Origin: Alcaligenaceae bacterium | Lineage (GTDB): Bacteria; Pseudomonadota; Gammaproteobacteria; Burkholderiales; Burkholderiaceae_B | NCBI GenBank assembly: GCA_029268595.1 | Contig: JAJUGB010000003.1 | Coordinates: 1 to 47,900, forward strand | DNA: 47,900 nt | Reading direction: 5' to 3' | Shown: positions 44,174 to 47,900 of the stretch, piece after piece | How positions within the stretch are numbered: the stretch's first letter is position 1 | Layout of the letters: each line of letters starts with the position of its first letter | The notes under the pieces: generated by a model | Database searches by the model: none | Told to the model about the DNA's origin: nothing | Seen by the model: only the letters and a program-made list of their open reading frames with translations | Translations under genes and position numbers: made by a program

Positions 44174-45370
44174 CTATTGCGTCTTGGGCTTCCAGCTGCT
44201 GGTTGCCAGGCTATCCGGCCAGACGAGTTCGAGCGAACCGTCCTGGATCTGCAAGAAGGCGACCGGCGTGATCGTGTTCTGTACACCATCGAACTTGATG
44301 TTTCCGTTGATGGTGGAGAAGGTCTCGGTGGAGATGACCTCGCGCAGTTTTTCTTTGTCCAGCCCCGCTTTGGCCACGGCCTGCTCGAGTATCTCAAGCG
44401 ACAGGTAAGTGAGCGACGCATTCAAGTAATCGGGCTCGTGCTTGTAGCGCTCGACAAACGCATCATTGAACTTCTTGGCATTGGGCCATTCTTCGCGCTT
44501 GGGCGACCAATGCCCCATGGTGACCGTGCCATTGGCGGCAGCGCCCACCGCTTGCCGATAGGCGTGGGTGGATGGACCGACGGCAATAAACTGGAAAGGC
44601 GCCTTGATGCCGATCTCGTGCGCTTGCTTCTCGTACAAAATGGAATCGCTGGGATAGGAAAGCGCCAGAACAGCATCCGGTTGAGCATCGCGAATCTGGG
44701 TCACAATGGAAGTCATATCCTTGATGCTGGGCGGATACTCGGTTGAGTACTTAACTTCAATGCCCGCCTTTTTCAGTTCGGGCTCCAGGAAGTTTTTGAG
44801 CTCTTTGGTAAAGGGCAGCACGTTGGACAAGATGGCAGCGCTTTTCACATTGTTTTGCTGCATCATCTTGACGAGCTCGCCGGCCATTTTGTCAGGAATC
44901 GCCGAAGTTGGAAACCAGATATAGCCCGGTTGCACTTGGCGGACGGCAACCGACGCAGCGGTGTTGCCCACTACCGGGAATTTGTACTTTTCCACGACAG
45001 GAGCCAACGCAATCTGAAACGGCGTGCCCCAGGGCGCCAGCAACAGGTCAACCTTGTCGTCCGTAATCAGTTTTTCGTACAAGCGCGTGGACTGATCCAG
45101 CTTGGACTGGTTGTCGTATTCCACAAACTCTACCGGCCGCTTGGCGCCTGCTACATTAAGCCCGCCGCGCGCTTTAATTTCGTCCTTCCATAATTCGTAC
45201 ACCGCTATTTGCTCTTGCGCCGCTGCGGCAAAAGGACCCGTCTTGGAAATGGCAAAGCCGATGCGAACTGGATCTTCTTGCGCCCATGCGTTACCCACGG
45301 CCAACCAAGCACAGCCGGCCAATACGCTACTTAGAAAATGACGCCGAGTCTTCTTGAGTGTAGTGATCAC
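44174..45370 (-). CDS. Periplasmic substrate-binding protein, Liv type (copy 2)
   Basis: A 398-residue binding protein. The start is GTG 45370, with GGAG six bases upstream; the 22 in-frame codons upstream look non-coding. The signal peptide is TRRHFLSSVLAGCAWLAVGNAWA with an RR pair, so Tat or Sec export is possible. EDPVRIGFAISKTGPFAAAAQEQIAVYELWKDEIKARGG is the typical fold opening. It belongs to the LivHMGF set downstream. By its neighbours (nicX-like dioxygenase, hydrolase) the ligand is probably a pyridine or aromatic acid and not leucine. Confidence 0.92.
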   Translation of the reverse strand: MITTLKKTRRHFLSSVLAGCAWLAVGNAWAQEDPVRIGFAISKTGPFAAAAQEQIAVYELWKDEIKARGGLNVAGAKRPVEFVEYDNQSKLDQSTRLYEKLITDDKVDLLLAPWGTPFQIALAPVVEKYKFPVVGNTAASVAVRQVQPGYIWFPTSAIPDKMAGELVKMMQQNNVKSAAILSNVLPFTKELKNFLEPELKKAGIEVKYSTEYPPSIKDMTSIVTQIRDAQPDAVLALSYPSDSILYEKQAHEIGIKAPFQFIAVGPSTHAYRQAVGAAANGTVTMGHWSPKREEWPNAKKFNDAFVERYKHEPDYLNASLTYLSLEILEQAVAKAGLDKEKLREVISTETFSTINGNIKFDGVQNTITPVAFLQIQDGSLELVWPDSLATSSWKPKTQ

Positions 45371-45452
45371 AGCTGTCTCCTCATGATGGATGTGTATGGC
45401 TACGGACTCGTCAACACTGGTGCAGGAAATAACCATGCACCGATCACGCGAT

Positions 45453-46298
45453 TCAACGCTCGGTCGGCGCGTTTTCCAGCACTGTGTCCATGAAACGCCT
45501 TAGGTTCTGGACCCAGGCGCCACCGGCCTCACCGGCCGCATGATGTGCGGCGAAATGATCGCATCCCGGTAACTCCAGCGTTTGAACAAGGACACCGCTT
45601 GCGGCAAGTGCGGCTGCCATTTCTTCAGCCTGGGTCTTAAGGTGGGTGAAGTCGTTTTCGCCCCAGCTGATGAAGAAGGGGCACAGACCTTCCTTTACGT
45701 GCAATAGGGGCGAGGCGGCCTCTTCATTGCCCTGTTCGGCCGGCCCTAGGAAACGAGGTCGTACCGCCATGCCGGCGCCTTCGCCGAACCGGTAAACCCC
45801 GGAAATGGGTGCACAGCCTTTAAGTGCGGCGGTCTGGGTAAGTGCGCCATCGACTTGGTCAACTGCCAGAAGCGCGGCGTAATGACCGCCTGCGGAATGC
45901 CCTGACACGAAGAGCTTATTGGGATCGCCGCCGAAGCGACTGACGTTGTTGTATGTCCAGTTGACCACCGCCGCGCAATCTTGCAGACCTACCGGAAACA
46001 CATTGGCCGGCGCGAGCCGGTAGCCCCCACTAACCAAGGTGATGCCTTGCGTAGTGAGAGCCGGCGCCATAAAAGACATCCATTCTTTATAGCCGTTGGT
46101 CCAGCCTCCGCCGTGGAAAGCAATCAGCACCGTACCGTCAGGCTCCTGCGCGGGGAACACCAACACGCGCTGGTAGATGTCATCGCCATACGCTTCTTCA
46201 ATGCCTTCTATGCCTTCTCCCAGCTGCTGCAAGCGCTCGTGATAGGCCTGCGCGACTGCTGATAGGGGTTCTTGTTGGGGGTAGTCCTGATAATTCAT
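45453..46298 (-). CDS. Alpha/beta hydrolase (arylformamidase or N-formylmaleamate-deformylase candidate)
   Basis: A 281-residue alpha/beta hydrolase. The HGGGW oxyanion motif starts at His62, the nucleophile is Ser135 in GHSAGGH, and Asp216 and His248 complete the triad. The HGGG type and ENDFTH/CDHF context resemble kynurenine formamidases and small-ester hydrolases. The gene directly follows the nicX-like gene, sharing TAATG (stop and start overlap). In nicotinate catabolism NicX makes N-formylmaleamate and a hydrolase (NicD) deformylates it, so that role fits, but NicD is usually not of the HGGGW type. Substrate open. Confidence 0.8.
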   Translation of the reverse strand: MNYQDYPQQEPLSAVAQAYHERLQQLGEGIEGIEEAYGDDIYQRVLVFPAQEPDGTVLIAFHGGGWTNGYKEWMSFMAPALTTQGITLVSGGYRLAPANVFPVGLQDCAAVVNWTYNNVSRFGGDPNKLFVSGHSAGGHYAALLAVDQVDGALTQTAALKGCAPISGVYRFGEGAGMAVRPRFLGPAEQGNEEAASPLLHVKEGLCPFFISWGENDFTHLKTQAEEMAAALAASGVLVQTLELPGCDHFAAHHAAGEAGGAWVQNLRRFMDTVLENAPTER

Positions 46299-47377
46299 TA
46301 CCGTCGCTCCCTCGGCACTATCATTTGCGGATCTATCAGTTTTCCGGCCTCGACCACGCGCTTGCCGTCCAGCTCTATGGTGCAGTCGCGCATGGGCACG
46401 TCGTAATGTCCCCGGGTAGTGCGCTTGCCGCCCCCTTGGCTATTCGGCCCTGTAGAGAAGAGGAAATTGCCCGGGAAACTGCGCGCGGCCGCCCGGCTGC
46501 GTTCAGGCGAATCGCCATACAGGGCAATGGCGTCCCAGCGGCATTGGGGATTCAATCCCCACCCCAGATGAGAGATGGCGTATGGATCGCGATCTTCGGG
46601 ACCGGTCTGGCCGTCGGCCAGCCATTCGCGCATCAATGTGGCGTCCAGACCGCCTTCGATGGAGACGATATGGCCATCTTCCACCTGGATATCGATAGGG
46701 TCCTGCACATAACGGCAATAAGGCAAAATGATGATGTCGCCCGGTTGCACCACCACCCGCCCTCGAGCGCTGCCTTCGTTGGGAAAGGTATGGATTAGAC
46801 CCACCCCCCAGTGATCGAAGCGGCCCGGCTCGTCGGCAAACCCATATTGGCTCATGACGGGGTATTCGCCGCATTCGTAAGTCAGATCCGTGCCGGCTTC
46901 ACTGGTGACGCGCACGCTGCGAGTTTTTTCGTAGATGGCGTGTGCATGCAAGACGGCTTCTTTAAGGCCAGGAGGCGACTGAAGCGCGTACAGGTCGTCG
47001 GGCGCGTCGATAATCATCTGCACCCGCACCCCGTTGTTCATGACTTGCTTAAGCCACTTGGCAAACAAAGGCACATGAAAAATCAGCACCATGTCGCACG
47101 CCATGAGGGCTTCCAGCGTGCCCTTGCATTGCCCAATGGTGGGTACCCCCACATTGGCCCAGCCCGGGATGGCATTGACCTTCATTTCGTAGATGTCTGC
47201 GCCAAGGGCGTCGGCTGCCGCGAAGGCCGCTTCAATGTACTCTGGCCGCGTGCCTAAATCGCTGACGATGGCGACAGTTTGCCCCGGCGCGACTTTGCAC
47301 ATTTCAAACTGCTTCTTGAACAGAAAAGGCAACTTGGCCGGGTTGGTGAGCATAGTTCGTATATCTGCCTGGATCAT
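46298..47377 (-). CDS. nicX: NicX-type dioxygenase (2,5-dihydroxypyridine 5,6-dioxygenase family, M29-like)
   Basis: A 359-residue protein from ATG 47377, with AAGGA upstream; an in-frame ATG at 47419 lacks one. It is clearly related to NicX along most of its length: EYPVMSQYGFADEPGRFDHWGVGLIHTFPNEGS and the C-terminal GNFLFSTGPNSQGGGKRTTRGHYDVPMRDC. Predicted iron ligands are His270, His324 and Asp326, matching His265, His318 and Asp320 of NicX. NicX opens the 2,5-dihydroxypyridine ring using Fe(II) without being a cupin or extradiol enzyme. The hydrolase and the Liv transporter follow in one operon. Confidence 0.85.
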   Translation of the reverse strand: MIQADIRTMLTNPAKLPFLFKKQFEMCKVAPGQTVAIVSDLGTRPEYIEAAFAAADALGADIYEMKVNAIPGWANVGVPTIGQCKGTLEALMACDMVLIFHVPLFAKWLKQVMNNGVRVQMIIDAPDDLYALQSPPGLKEAVLHAHAIYEKTRSVRVTSEAGTDLTYECGEYPVMSQYGFADEPGRFDHWGVGLIHTFPNEGSARGRVVVQPGDIIILPYCRYVQDPIDIQVEDGHIVSIEGGLDATLMREWLADGQTGPEDRDPYAISHLGWGLNPQCRWDAIALYGDSPERSRAAARSFPGNFLFSTGPNSQGGGKRTTRGHYDVPMRDCTIELDGKRVVEAGKLIDPQMIVPRERR

Positions 47378-47483
47378 ACGTCTGTCCTTGACCGGGCCGA
47401 ATCGAGTTTCTGCCGGCATCGAGTGGAAAGGAATACAGCGTGAAACAGCGGCCCGGATGGTGCCTTTGCAGTCCGGCCAATAA

Positions 47484-47496
47484 CGAATACTATTCG
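47484..47496. promoter_or_regulatory. Interrupted palindrome between nicX-like operon and tetR
   Basis: CGAATA-C-TATTCG: six-base perfect arms around one base, 107 bases before the nicX start and 175 before tetR. It is a plausible TetR operator controlling the divergent operon. Confidence 0.45.
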
Positions 47497-47594
47497 GTAT
47501 TGATTATAAAAGGCGGCTTTCAACTGCCCAGTCAGGATTAACCCTTGGCCGTGGCGTCCGTTATTGAGGAAGCGGGAACGAATGGAAGTCACTT

Positions 47595-47625
47595 CCCGGA
47601 AGATATGCCCGGTAAGGCATCCGGG
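47595..47625. promoter_or_regulatory. Hairpin in the tetR leader
   Basis: CCCGG (47595-47599) pairs with CCGGG (47621-47625) and ATGCC (47605-47609) with GGCAT (47616-47620), loop CGGTAA, with a five-base bulge. It may be a leader structure or a second operator. No riboswitch class is recognised. Confidence 0.3.
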
Positions 47626-47670
47626 GACGACAAGAGTCGACAATAGATAAGATCGGGCCGGAGGCGCGAT

Positions 47671-47900
47671 GTGGCACAAGTAAAAAAAGCGGAAGTGGAG
47701 CAGGCGATTCTCGAAGCCGCCTATCGCCTGTTCGCACAGCAAGGATATGCCGGCACGCGCATGCCGCAAATTGCCAAAGCGGCCGGCATCTCTCCTTCGA
47801 CGATTTACGTCTACTTTTCGTCCAAATTCCAGATTCTTTCTTCCCTGTACGTGCCCTGGTTCGAACAACGGCTTGAAGCCTTGGAAACTTCGCTGAAACG
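47671..47900 (+). CDS. TetR-family regulator (3' end outside window)
   Basis: The first 76 residues are visible, from GTG 47671 with GGAGG six bases upstream. They form a complete TetR DNA-binding domain: ILEAAYRLFAQQGYAGTRMPQIAKAAGISPSTIYVYFSSKFQIL. The ligand domain is beyond the edge. It is divergent from the nicX-hydrolase-Liv operon and is its probable repressor. Confidence 0.9.
   Translation, partial: MAQVKKAEVEQAILEAAYRLFAQQGYAGTRMPQIAKAAGISPSTIYVYFSSKFQILSSLYVPWFEQRLEALETSLK

Overview
The window looks like a chromosomal stretch of a betaproteobacterium, most likely a Burkholderiales/Alcaligenaceae soil or water bacterium (Bordetella, Achromobacter or Pusillimonas relatives). This is inferred from the moderately high GC, Liv-type transporters, many LysR/GntR/AraC/MarR regulators and the density of aromatic-ring catabolism. 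No ribosomal or other phylogenetic marker is present, so the genus is not settled.

Layout. (1) 1-4700, minus strand: an edge-truncated amidohydrolase of the gamma-resorcylate decarboxylase type, its probable MarR regulator, DNA polymerase IV (dinB), and a His-rich TonB-dependent receptor with a Zur-box-like operator, probably the zinc receptor ZnuD. (2) 4841-10160: a GntR/FCD regulator divergent from an operon of LigB/LigA extradiol dioxygenase subunits, an intradiol dioxygenase, a citryl-CoA-lyase-like protein and a class III CoA-transferase. (3) 10272-13524: a three-gene Gtr-type surface glycosylation module (GtrA flippase, GT2, GT-C membrane protein). (4) 13526-20732: a LysR regulator, then a minus-strand galB-galC-galD operon (4-oxalomesaconate to pyruvate and oxaloacetate) with a SnoaL-like protein and a DUF1932 dehydrogenase, headed by an unusual LysR regulator with two DNA-binding domains; a BKACE (DUF849) enzyme lies upstream. 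(5) 20921-32487: a membrane diguanylate cyclase and a selenium island: selD, a terminator, tRNA-Sec (selC), selB, selA, fdhE and the selenocysteine formate dehydrogenase fdoGHI, whose alpha subunit is read through an in-frame UGA followed by a bacterial SECIS hairpin. (6) 32790-37334: two RidA plus 3-hydroxyanthranilate-dioxygenase pairs flanking ACMS decarboxylase and a periplasmic binding protein. (7) 37517-38647: mnmH, a second user of selenophosphate. (8) 38698-40435: an AraC regulator divergent from a 2,4'-dihydroxyacetophenone-dioxygenase-like cupin. (9) 40889-47377: a nicX-like dioxygenase, an alpha/beta hydrolase and a complete Liv-type ABC transporter in one minus-strand operon, divergent from an edge-truncated TetR regulator.

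How it works together. Six predicted ring-cleavage activities from unrelated folds lie within 42 kb, most beside a dedicated regulator and sometimes a transporter. LigAB-like dioxygenase plus GalD, GalB and GalC would make a gallate-type route; no carboxy-hydroxymuconate-semialdehyde dehydrogenase or pyrone-dicarboxylate hydrolase is seen, which favours a substrate that yields oxalomesaconate directly. The HAAO/ACMSD/RidA set fits 2-amino-3-carboxymuconate-semialdehyde metabolism. The least explained pieces are the CoA-transferase plus citryl-CoA-lyase-like pair in the LigAB operon, the second RidA-HAAO cassette, the double-HTH LysR, and an approximately 190-bp imperfect palindrome at 40569-40760.
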